In this document: positions 48,324 through 55,074 of the stretch, one piece after another
Numbering within the stretch: position 1 is the stretch's first letter
Layout of the letters: each line of letters begins with the position of its first letter
NCBI RefSeq assembly: GCF_024757985.1
Contig: NZ_CP103289.1
Span: 1,364,001 to 1,428,000, forward strand
DNA length: 64,000 nucleotides
Reading direction: 5' to 3'
DNA from: Cellulomonas sp. NS3
Lineage (GTDB): Bacteria > Actinomycetota > Actinomycetes > Actinomycetales > Cellulomonadaceae
The notes under the pieces: model-generated
Seen by the model: only the letters and a program-made list of their open reading frames with translations
Told to the model about the DNA's origin: nothing
Database searches by the model: none
Program-made: the position numbers and the translations under genes

Positions 48324-49685
48324 ATGACGTCACTCAAGCAGGTCCTCGGCGGCGACTACCGCCAGTTCACGATGGTGTTCGCGCTGGTCGCGCTGCTCGT
48401 CGGGTTCAACATCGCGTCCGACGGGCGGATGCTCACCCCGTCCAACTTCCAGAACCTGCTCTCGGGGAACGCCTACGTGCTGATCCTCGCGATCGGGATG
48501 GTCATGGTCATCGTGATCGGCCAGATCGACCTGTCCGTCGGGTCCGTCGCGGGCGTCGTCGGGATGGTCGTCGCGCTCACGTCGCGCGACTGGGGCATCC
48601 CGTGGTGGGCCGCGACGCTGCTCGGGCTCGCCGTCGGCGTCCTGATCGGCATGTGGCACGGGTTCTGGCTCGCGAAGATCGGCATCCCCGGGTTCATCAC
48701 GACCCTCGCCGGGATGATGATCTTCCGCGGCGTCGTGATCTGGATGAGCCAGTCGATCAGCGTCCCGGTGCCCGACGAGCTGCGCGTGCTGGGCTCGGGC
48801 TACCTGCCCGAGTGGGGCCCCGCGTTCACGCAGATGAACAACTCGACCCTGCTCCTCGGCCTGCTCGGCATCGCCGCGTTCGCGTGGGGCGAGCTGCGCA
48901 AGCACCGCCGGCTCGTCGCCTCGGGCGAGGAGGAGTCGATCCCGCTGTGGCCCGTGCTGATCCGCGTCGTGCTCGTCGCCGCCGTCATCGGGTACGTCAC
49001 GTGGCTGTTCGGCAGCGGGCGCCCCGGCACGTCGTTCCCGGTGCCCGGGCTCATCCTCGTGGCGCTCGTGATCATCTACCACACCATCACGCAGCGCACG
49101 ACGTTCGGCCGCCACATCTACGCGGTCGGCGGCAACCGCGCGGCGGCGGCCCTCTCCGGGGTCAACACCAAGCGCACGTACTTCCTCGTGATGACCAACA
49201 TGTCCTTCCTCGCGGCACTCGCCGGGATCATGTTCGTCGGCCGCGCCACCTCGGCCGGCCCGTCCGACGGCACCGCGTGGGAGCTCGACGCGATCGCGGC
49301 CGTCTTCATCGGCGGCGCCGCGGTCTCGGGCGGCATCGGCACCGTGCTCGCGTCGATGGTCGGGGGCCTGGTCATGGCGGTCCTCAACAGCGGCCTCATG
49401 CTCATGGGCGTCGGGGCCGACCGCACGCAGGTCATCAAGGGTCTCGTGCTCCTCGCCGCCGTCGCGTTCGACGTCTACAACAAGGAGCAGGGCCGCCCGT
49501 CCATCACGGGCCTGCTGTTCGGGCGCAAGAGCGTGCCCGGGCCGTCGCTGCCCGAGGCGCCGAGCAGCCCGGCCGGGCCCGCCGACGTCGGGCCGGTCAT
49601 GCCGGACCTCGGCACGGTCGAGCCACCGGCCGAGACGGCCCCCGCAGCCGCCCCGGCCCGGACCCGCTCTCGCGGGCCCGCCTGA
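48324..49685 (+). CDS. mmsB: Monosaccharide ABC importer, permease
   Basis: A 453-aa integral membrane protein with about ten or more hydrophobic segments, longer than MglC and like GguB/XylH permeases. Conserved segments are VLILAIGMVMVIVIGQIDLS, VGSVAGVVGMVVALT, GFITTLAGMMIFRGVVIWMS, YAVGGNRAAAALSGVNTKRT and DAIAAVFIGGAAVSGGIGTV. A 45-residue Pro/Ala-rich cytoplasmic tail ends the protein. It starts 22 bp after the ATPase gene and forms the membrane channel of the importer. Confidence 0.95.
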   Translation: MTSLKQVLGGDYRQFTMVFALVALLVGFNIASDGRMLTPSNFQNLLSGNAYVLILAIGMVMVIVIGQIDLSVGSVAGVVGMVVALTSRDWGIPWWAATLLGLAVGVLIGMWHGFWLAKIGIPGFITTLAGMMIFRGVVIWMSQSISVPVPDELRVLGSGYLPEWGPAFTQMNNSTLLLGLLGIAAFAWGELRKHRRLVASGEEESIPLWPVLIRVVLVAAVIGYVTWLFGSGRPGTSFPVPGLILVALVIIYHTITQRTTFGRHIYAVGGNRAAAALSGVNTKRTYFLVMTNMSFLAALAGIMFVGRATSAGPSDGTAWELDAIAAVFIGGAAVSGGIGTVLASMVGGLVMAVLNSGLMLMGVGADRTQVIKGLVLLAAVAFDVYNKEQGRPSITGLLFGRKSVPGPSLPEAPSSPAGPADVGPVMPDLGTVEPPAETAPAAAPARTRSRGPA

Positions 49686-49834
49686 TCCCAGCCCGCCGGT
49701 CCCGGTGCACCCGGGTCCACCGCTCCGCACACCGCACGACCACCCAGGCCGTACCCACCCCGGCCTGCGGGCCGTCACGCCCGCAGGCACCCCCGGCACC
49801 CCGACGAGGGGCGTCTCGTAGAAGGAGCTCTCCG

Positions 49835-50923
49835 ATGAAGAAGACATCCCTGAACCTGGTGGCGCTGGCCACGGCCTCCGTGCTGGTCCTCAGCGCGTGC
49901 GGCGGCGGCCGTGAGGGCACAGCCGCCGGCGGCGAGGAGGCCGCGGGCTTCGCCGAGGACGCCGTCGTCGGCGTCTCGCTGCCGTGGCTCGGCACCCAGA
50001 ACTGGAAGGAGGCCGAGACGATGTTCACCGAGCAGCTGTCCGCGGCCGGCTTCGAGCCGCTCGTCCAGGCCGCCGACAACAAGGTCACGCAGCAGCAGCA
50101 GCAGATCGAGGCGATGATCGAGCGCGGCGCCGAGGTCATCGTCGTCGGTCCCGTGGACGGCACCCAGCTCGGCAGCGTGCTCGAGCGGGCCGCCGACGCC
50201 GGCATCGCGGTGATCGGCTACGACCGCCTCATCGAGAACACCGAGGCCGTCGACGGCGTCGTCCAGTTCGGCAGCATCCGCACCGGCGAGCTCCAGGGTC
50301 AGTCGCTGCTCGACGGGCTCGCCGCCCGCGCCGGGGAGCCCCCGTACTCGATCGAGCTGTTCGGCGGCGGCCCGGCCGACCCGAACGCCCCGAACTTCTT
50401 CGAGGGCGCGATGTCGGTGCTGCAGCCGAAGATCGACGACGGCACGCTCGTCGTCGCCTCCGGCCAGACCGACTTCACGCAGGCCGCGACGCCCGACTGG
50501 GACAACGCCAAGGCGCAGGCCCGCATGGACTCGCTGCTCTCGGGCTTCTACAGCGGCTCCGAGGTCGACGGGGTCCTCTCGCCCAACGACGGCATCGCGC
50601 GCGCGATCCTCACGTCGGCGCAGCAGGCCGGCCAGCCGCTGCCCGTCGTGACGGGGCTCGACGCCGAGAACGAGTCGATCGTCTCCATCTGGCAGGACGA
50701 GCAGTGGTCGACGGTCGCGAAGCCGACGACCGACCTGGTCGGCAAGACGGTCGAGCTCATCCAGGCGCTCCAGGCGGGCGAGGACCTGCCCGACGCCGAC
50801 GAGACGGTCGACAACGGCAAGACCGAGGTGGCCGTCTACCAGCTCGACCCGGTCGTCGTGACGAAGGAGAACGCGCAGGAGGTCTTCGCGGACGACGAGG
50901 CGCGCCTCGCGCTGCTGAAGTAA
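49835..50923 (+). CDS. chvE: Monosaccharide ABC importer, lipoprotein substrate-binding protein (ChvE-like)
   Basis: A 362-aa extracytoplasmic sugar-binding lipoprotein. The lipobox is VLVLSAC near residue 20, followed by a Gly/Glu linker. The Peripla_BP_4 domain has GVSLPWLGTQNWKEAETMFT, DNKVTQQQQQIEAMIERGAE, IAVIGYDRLIENTEAVDGVV, SIELFGGGPADPNAPNFFEG and the sugar-contacting GVLSPNDGIARAILTS. This is the ChvE/MmsE type, which binds several monosaccharides. The ATG at 49835 follows AGAAGGAG. The 149-bp gap to the permease gene is unusually long for the operon but holds no obvious terminator. Confidence 0.95.
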   Translation: MKKTSLNLVALATASVLVLSACGGGREGTAAGGEEAAGFAEDAVVGVSLPWLGTQNWKEAETMFTEQLSAAGFEPLVQAADNKVTQQQQQIEAMIERGAEVIVVGPVDGTQLGSVLERAADAGIAVIGYDRLIENTEAVDGVVQFGSIRTGELQGQSLLDGLAARAGEPPYSIELFGGGPADPNAPNFFEGAMSVLQPKIDDGTLVVASGQTDFTQAATPDWDNAKAQARMDSLLSGFYSGSEVDGVLSPNDGIARAILTSAQQAGQPLPVVTGLDAENESIVSIWQDEQWSTVAKPTTDLVGKTVELIQALQAGEDLPDADETVDNGKTEVAVYQLDPVVVTKENAQEVFADDEARLALLK

Positions 50924-50939
50924 CGCGCACCCCGGTCGA

Positions 50940-50974
50940 CGAGCCCCGCCCCCTCCCGTTGGGGGCGGGGCTCG
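50940..50974 (+). terminator. Strong terminator after the importer operon
   Basis: A perfect 14-bp stem (50940-50953 with 50961-50974) with a 7-nt loop lies 17 nt after the binding-protein stop and upstream of the levanase promoter, separating the two transcription units. Confidence 0.92.
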
Positions 50975-50995
50975 TCTGCGTGCCCGCGCGTCGCT

Positions 50996-51024
50996 TTGAC
51001 AACGTTGTCCGACCGATCGAGAAT
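50996..51024 (+). promoter_or_regulatory. Levanase promoter
   Basis: A perfect -35 TTGACA (50996-51001) and GAGAAT (51019-51024) are separated by 17 bp. Operator O3 overlaps the -35 and O4 lies 7 bp after the -10, so the promoter is bracketed by repressor sites. Confidence 0.75.
50998..51009. promoter_or_regulatory. LacI operator O3 (GACAACGTTGTC)
   Basis: A perfect 12-bp palindrome overlapping the -35 element of the levanase promoter. Its centre is 37 bp from O4. Confidence 0.93.
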
Positions 51025-51030
51025 CATCGT

Positions 51031-51050
51031 GTCTGACAACGTTGTCAGAC
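51031..51050. promoter_or_regulatory. LacI operator O4, extended 20-bp palindrome
   Basis: GTCTGACAACGTTGTCAGAC is a perfect 20-bp palindrome containing the 12-bp core. It is the longest of the five sites and probably the highest-affinity one. It lies just downstream of the levanase -10, about 68 bp before the start codon. Confidence 0.93.
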
Positions 51051-51118
51051 GGCGCTGCGTCCCCGTGGTCACCACGTCGCGCGGGAGCCGCGCCCAGCCG
51101 TCTCGACGAGGAGATCTC

Positions 51119-53698
51119 ATGGGAAGACGCACGCACGCCCTGCTCTGCGGGGTGCTCGCCCTGACGTCGTCCGTACCGCTCACCGCCGCTGCGGCCGCTC
51201 CGTCCGCACCCGCGCCGGCCCTTCCCGGTGCGGTCGGCTCGGCGCTGTACGCCGCGGAGAACGACCCCTACCGGCCGCAGCTCCACTTCGCGCCGCAGCA
51301 GAACTGGGTCAACGACCCCAACGGACCCGTCTGGTACGACGGGGAGTACCACCTGTTCTTCCAGCACAACCCCGAGGGCACCCAGTGGGGCCACATGTCC
51401 TGGGGGCACGCCGTGAGCACCGACCTCGTGCACTGGGAGGAGCGGTCCGTCGCGATCCCGTGGTCCGAGCGCGAGCACATCTTCTCGGGGTCCGTGGTCG
51501 TCGACGAGCGCGCCACGAGCGGCTGGGGCACGCCCGAGGAGCCCGCGATGGTCGCGGTCTACACGAGCTGGGACCCGGTGACCGGCGTCCAGGCGCAGTC
51601 CGTCGCGTTCAGCACCGACCGCGGGGAGACGTGGACCAAGCACCCCGGCAACCCCGTGCTCGACCTCGGGTCGCGCGAGTTCCGCGACCCCCGCGTCTTC
51701 TGGTTCGCGGAGGGCGGCTACTGGGTCATGGCCGTCGCGATGGCGGTCGACCGGACGATCGCCTTCTACCGGTCCGACGACCTGCTCGCGTGGAGCCACC
51801 TGAGCGACTTCGGCCCGGCCAACGCCGTCGGCGGCGTGTGGGAGATGCCGGACCTGTTCGAGCTCCCCGTCGAGGGGCGACCGGGGGAGTCGCGCTGGGT
51901 GCTCGTCGTCAACCTCAACCCCGGCGCGATCGCGGGCGGCTCGGGCGCGCAGTACTTCCTCGGCGACTTCGACGGGACGCGGTTCACCTCCGAGACCGTC
52001 GTGACCGGCGACGAGGAACCGCCCGGCGAGGTGCTCGCCGCCTTCGACGGCGCGTACGGGGCCGGCTGGACGACGACCGGGACGGCGTTCGGCACGGCGC
52101 CGGTCACCGGGACGCTGCCCGGCCAGCAGGCGGTGACGGGCTTCCGTGGGAACGGGCTCGTCAACAGCTTCGTCGACCACGACCGTGCGCAGGGCACGCT
52201 GACGTCGCCGCCGTTCACCCTGACCGAGGACTACGTCAACGTGCTCGTGGGCGGCGGCGACCACCCGCGCCGGCCCGGGACGGGGGACGGCTCGGCGCCG
52301 GAGGGGACCGTGCTGGCCGACTTCGAGGGCGGCGGCTTCGGGGACTGGGCGGTGACGGGCGACGCGTTCGGCACCGGCCCGACGCCCGGTGACGCGCCGT
52401 GCCAGACGGGCGTGACGGGCTTCCTCGGCGGCGCGCTCGCGAGCTCGTACCGCAGCGCGACGCCCGACGACTGCGCGGTGCCGCCCGACACCGGCACCGG
52501 CACGCTGACCTCGCCCGACTTCACGGTGACCGAGCGCTACCTCAGCTTCCTCGTGGGTGGCGGCGCGCAGCCCGGGACGGCGGTGCGGCTGCTCGTCGAC
52601 GGCGCCGTGGTGCGGACCGCGTCCGGCTCGGAGAGCGGGACGCTCGACCGGGTCAGCTGGGACCTCGCCGACCTCGAGGGCCGGCGCGCCCGCATCGAGG
52701 TCCGCGACGCGGCCACCGGCGGCTGGGGGCACATCCTGGCCGACGCGTTCGCGGCCTCCGCCGCGCCGGCCCTCCCGCGGGCTGCGGAGACGACGGTGAA
52801 CCTCGTGGTCGACGGCGAGGTCGTCCGGACCGCGACAGGGCAGGACAGCGAGGCGCTCGACTGGGTCGCGTGGGACGTGCGCGAGCTCGCCGGGCGGCGG
52901 GCGCAGCTCCGGGTCGTCGACAGCGTGAGCCGCAGCTGGGGCCACGTGCTCGCGGACCAGGTGACTCTCTCGGACGTGCCGGCCCGCAGCCTGCTCGAGC
53001 GCTACCGCTGGCTCGACCACGGCACCGACTTCTACGCCGCGCTGACCTTCGAGAACGTGCCCGACGGACGCCGCCTCGCCGTCGCGTGGATGAACAACTG
53101 GGAGTACGCCTCCGCGACGCCGACCGGTACCTGGCGCGGGTCCATGACCTTCCCGCGCGAGCTCACGCTGCGGGAGGTCGGGGGCGAGCTCCGGCTGAGC
53201 CAGGCCCTCGTCCCGGAGCTCGCGGCAGCGGCGGCGTCGTCGGGTGTCGCGCCGTACCGGCTGCGGGACCGGGTGGTCCGCCAGGGCGTCACGGCCCTCC
53301 CGCGGCAGGCGCACGGCACGGTCCTCGCGGTCGACGTCGAGCTCGAGGTCGGCAGCGCCGACCGCGTCGGCCTGCACGTCCGCACCAGGGCGGGCGAGCG
53401 GACCGTCGTCGGGTACGACGTGCACCGCGAGCGGCTCTTCGTCGACCGCACCGCGTCGGGCGACGTCGACTTCCACGAGGCCTTCGCCGGCGTGCACGCG
53501 GCGCCGCTGCCCGCCCCCGAGGGTCGCGTGCGGATCCGGGTGCTCGTCGACCGGTCGTCGGTCGAGGTGCTCGGCGGCGGCGGGGAGGTCGCCCTCACCG
53601 ACCTCGTCTACCCGGCGCCCACGAGTGACGGGGTCGCGCTGTTCGCCGAGGGCGGCGAGGCGCGTGTCCGCAGCCTGACGGTGCAGCCGCTGGGCTGA
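51119..53698 (+). CDS. sacC: Secreted exo-levanase / fructan beta-fructosidase (GH32) with nested inserted module
   Basis: An 859-aa secreted enzyme. A signal peptide covers about residues 1-27. The GH32 five-bladed propeller starts at FAPQQNWVNDPNGPVWYD (nucleophile Asp66), with REFRDPRVF (Asp190 stabiliser) and GGVWEMPDLFELP (acid/base Glu242). The propeller resumes at about 628-665 (RYRWLDHGTDFYAALTFENV, AVAWMNNWEYA), and a C-terminal beta-sandwich fills about 680-859. Between residues 304 and 619 lies an insert. An N-half module (304-383), a complete similar module (397-547) and a C-half module (558-619) look like one module inserted inside another. It releases fructose from levan, inulin or sucrose. 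The ATG at 51119 has GAGGAG. O3/O4 control it. Confidence 0.94.
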   Translation: MGRRTHALLCGVLALTSSVPLTAAAAAPSAPAPALPGAVGSALYAAENDPYRPQLHFAPQQNWVNDPNGPVWYDGEYHLFFQHNPEGTQWGHMSWGHAVSTDLVHWEERSVAIPWSEREHIFSGSVVVDERATSGWGTPEEPAMVAVYTSWDPVTGVQAQSVAFSTDRGETWTKHPGNPVLDLGSREFRDPRVFWFAEGGYWVMAVAMAVDRTIAFYRSDDLLAWSHLSDFGPANAVGGVWEMPDLFELPVEGRPGESRWVLVVNLNPGAIAGGSGAQYFLGDFDGTRFTSETVVTGDEEPPGEVLAAFDGAYGAGWTTTGTAFGTAPVTGTLPGQQAVTGFRGNGLVNSFVDHDRAQGTLTSPPFTLTEDYVNVLVGGGDHPRRPGTGDGSAPEGTVLADFEGGGFGDWAVTGDAFGTGPTPGDAPCQTGVTGFLGGALASSYRSATPDDCAVPPDTGTGTLTSPDFTVTERYLSFLVGGGAQPGTAVRLLVDGAVVRTASGSESGTLDRVSWDLADLEGRRARIEVRDAATGGWGHILADAFAASAAPALPRAAETTVNLVVDGEVVRTATGQDSEALDWVAWDVRELAGRRAQLRVVDSVSRSWGHVLADQVTLSDVPARSLLERYRWLDHGTDFYAALTFENVPDGRRLAVAWMNNWEYASATPTGTWRGSMTFPRELTLREVGGELRLSQALVPELAAAAASSGVAPYRLRDRVVRQGVTALPRQAHGTVLAVDVELEVGSADRVGLHVRTRAGERTVVGYDVHRERLFVDRTASGDVDFHEAFAGVHAAPLPAPEGRVRIRVLVDRSSVEVLGGGGEVALTDLVYPAPTSDGVALFAEGGEARVRSLTVQPLG

Positions 53699-53703
53699 CG
53701 CGT

Positions 53704-53743
53704 CGCGCCGCCGCCGGGCAGCTGGGGGCCCGGCGGCGGCGCG
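53704..53743. terminator. Bidirectional terminator between levanase and lacI-2
   Basis: A perfect 16-bp stem (53704-53719 with 53728-53743) with an 8-nt loop lies 6 nt after the levanase stop and also downstream of the convergent lacI-2 gene. Confidence 0.92.
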
Positions 53744-53811
53744 TGGGCGGGTGTGCTCGGTGAGCCGGTGTCCTCGGTGCGGGCGCACCGGTCGGCGGGC
53801 GTTCTCCCGGG

Positions 53812-54870
53812 TCAGGCGCCGGGCGGGGGGATCTCGCCGGAGCCGCGTGCGACGAGGCGGGTGGGCAGGACGATGCGCTCGGGGGGCAGGTCGGGGTCGG
53901 CGAGGCGGGCGAAGACGCGCTCGGCGGCGGCGCGGCCGATGTCGGCGGGGTTCTGGGCGACGACGGTGATGCCGGGGTCGACGAGGTCGGCGAGGGCGAA
54001 GTCGTCGAAGCCGACGAGGGCGACGGTGTGCTGGGCGCCGAGCTCGCGCAGGGCGCGGATGGCGCCGATGGTGACGAGGTTCTGGCTCGTGAACAGCGCC
54101 GTCGGCGGCTCGGGGGCGGTCAGCAGCGCCCGCGTCGCGGCGTGCGCCGCCTCGACGCCCCGCAGGCCCGGGACGACGAGCCGGTCGTCCAGCGGGATGC
54201 CCGCGGCGTGCAGGGCCCGCAGGTGGCCCTCGTGCCGCTCGCGCGCGGTGACGATGACCGAGAGGTCGCCGAGGTGGGCGACGCGCCGGTGCCCGTGCCT
54301 GACGAGGTGCCCGGTCGCGGTCGCGGCGCCCTCGACGTTGTCGACCACGACGACGTCTGCCCCGAGCCCGCCGGGCGCCCGGTCGACGAGCACGACCGGC
54401 GTCCCCGTCTCGATCGCCGCGTGGAGGTGGCGGTGGTCGCTCGCGGTCGCGGTCAGGATCAGGCCGTCGACGCGGCGCGAGGTGAAGGCGGCGACGAGCG
54501 CGCGCTCCCGGCGCGGGTCCTCGTCGGTGCTCGCGGAGAAGACCGCGACGCCGCGGCTTCCGGCCACGTCCTCGACCGCGCGGTGGATCGCGGCGCAGAA
54601 CGGGTTGTCGACGCTCGCGAGGATCAGGCCCAGGCTCATCGACCGCCCCCCGGTCCGCCGGAGGTTGCCCGCCACGAGATCCGGCTGGAACCGCAGCGCG
54701 GCGGCGGCCCGGGCGACGCGCGTCGCGGTCGCGGCGGAGACGCCGGTCTCGCCGTTGGCCCAGCGCGAGACGGTCTTGATGCCGACCCCGGCGAGCGCGG
54801 CGACGTCGCGCATCGTCGCACGGGTCCGCCGGTGCAGCGTCTCCTCGGGCGGGTCTGACATCGATGTCAT
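53812..54870 (-). CDS. LacI-family transcriptional regulator 2
   Basis: A 352-aa paralogue of lacI-1. The HTH is ATMRDVAALAGVGIKTVSRW, the hinge region is FQPDLVAGNLRRTGGRSMSL, and the effector domain has LILASVDNPFCAAIHRAVED and an end identical to lacI-1 (from about PPTALFTSQNLVTIGAIRAL to GSGEIPPP). The middle of the effector domain, which usually lines the sugar pocket, differs (for example ATASDHRHLHAAIETG and VVVVDNVEGAATATGHLVRH), so the two may sense different sugars. The ATG at 54870 was chosen; ATG at 54861 is possible. Operator O5 upstream points to autoregulation. It is convergent with levanase. Confidence 0.93.
   Translation of the reverse strand: MTSMSDPPEETLHRRTRATMRDVAALAGVGIKTVSRWANGETGVSAATATRVARAAAALRFQPDLVAGNLRRTGGRSMSLGLILASVDNPFCAAIHRAVEDVAGSRGVAVFSASTDEDPRRERALVAAFTSRRVDGLILTATASDHRHLHAAIETGTPVVLVDRAPGGLGADVVVVDNVEGAATATGHLVRHGHRRVAHLGDLSVIVTARERHEGHLRALHAAGIPLDDRLVVPGLRGVEAAHAATRALLTAPEPPTALFTSQNLVTIGAIRALRELGAQHTVALVGFDDFALADLVDPGITVVAQNPADIGRAAAERVFARLADPDLPPERIVLPTRLVARGSGEIPPPGA
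53828..54099. repeat. 272-bp exact repeat, copy B (within lacI-2)
   Basis: Identical to 45401-45672 (offset 8427 bp). The match ends at a single base change at 54100 and resumes to 54130. Beyond that the genes diverge to the level of ordinary paralogues. Confidence 0.97.
54856..54869. promoter_or_regulatory. Operator-like palindrome over the lacI-2 start
   Basis: TGACATCGATGTCA is a perfect 14-bp palindrome overlapping the start codon of lacI-2. It differs from the extended operator TGACAACGTTGTCA only at two symmetrical positions, so it may be a weaker auto-regulatory site. It is also coding (ATG ACA TCG ATG TCA), so chance is possible. Confidence 0.45.
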
Positions 54871-54901
54871 GGACTGAGCGTACTGGTCTGCGGCTCGATC
54901 A

Positions 54902-54913
54902 GACAACGTTGTC
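54902..54913. promoter_or_regulatory. LacI operator O5 (GACAACGTTGTC)
   Basis: A perfect 12-bp palindrome 31 bp upstream of the lacI-2 start codon. On the minus strand the site begins CTGACA, which could double as a -35 element as at O3. It supports autoregulation of lacI-2 or cross-regulation by lacI-1. Confidence 0.92.
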
Positions 54914-55007
54914 AGCCGCGTCCGGCACGATCGAGCGCGACAGTCCGCACCCCGCATGGCTCACCGGCTGCGGTGCCCCCGCCCGCGCCCCGCGCCGGGG
55001 ACGCGAA

Positions 55008-55046
55008 GCGCCCGGCACCAGGAGGGGGGATCCCGGTGCCGGGCGC
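55008..55046 (-). terminator. Hairpin terminator after the heptad-repeat protein gene
   Basis: The perfect 12-bp arms GCGCCCGGCACC (55008-55019) and GGTGCCGGGCGC (55035-55046) with a 15-nt loop lie 28 nt after the stop codon. Confidence 0.8.
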
Positions 55047-55074
55047 GTCGCGGACCCGGGCGCACCCGGGCGGC

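Noticed and set aside
51119-53698. Frameshift or assembly error in the levanase caused by the half modules
   Set aside because: The frame is continuous, codon usage is uniform, and the propeller resumes in frame after the insert.
49775-53788. About 1340-codon frame antisense to the binding-protein and levanase genes
   Set aside because: It lacks domain motifs, and the sense strand encodes a full ChvE-like lipoprotein and a GH32 enzyme with all catalytic residues.
45401-54130. The 272-bp repeat as the ends of a mobile element or composite transposon
   Set aside because: It is entirely within two homologous coding sequences, has no transposase or terminal inverted repeats, and the enclosed genes form one coherent sugar locus.
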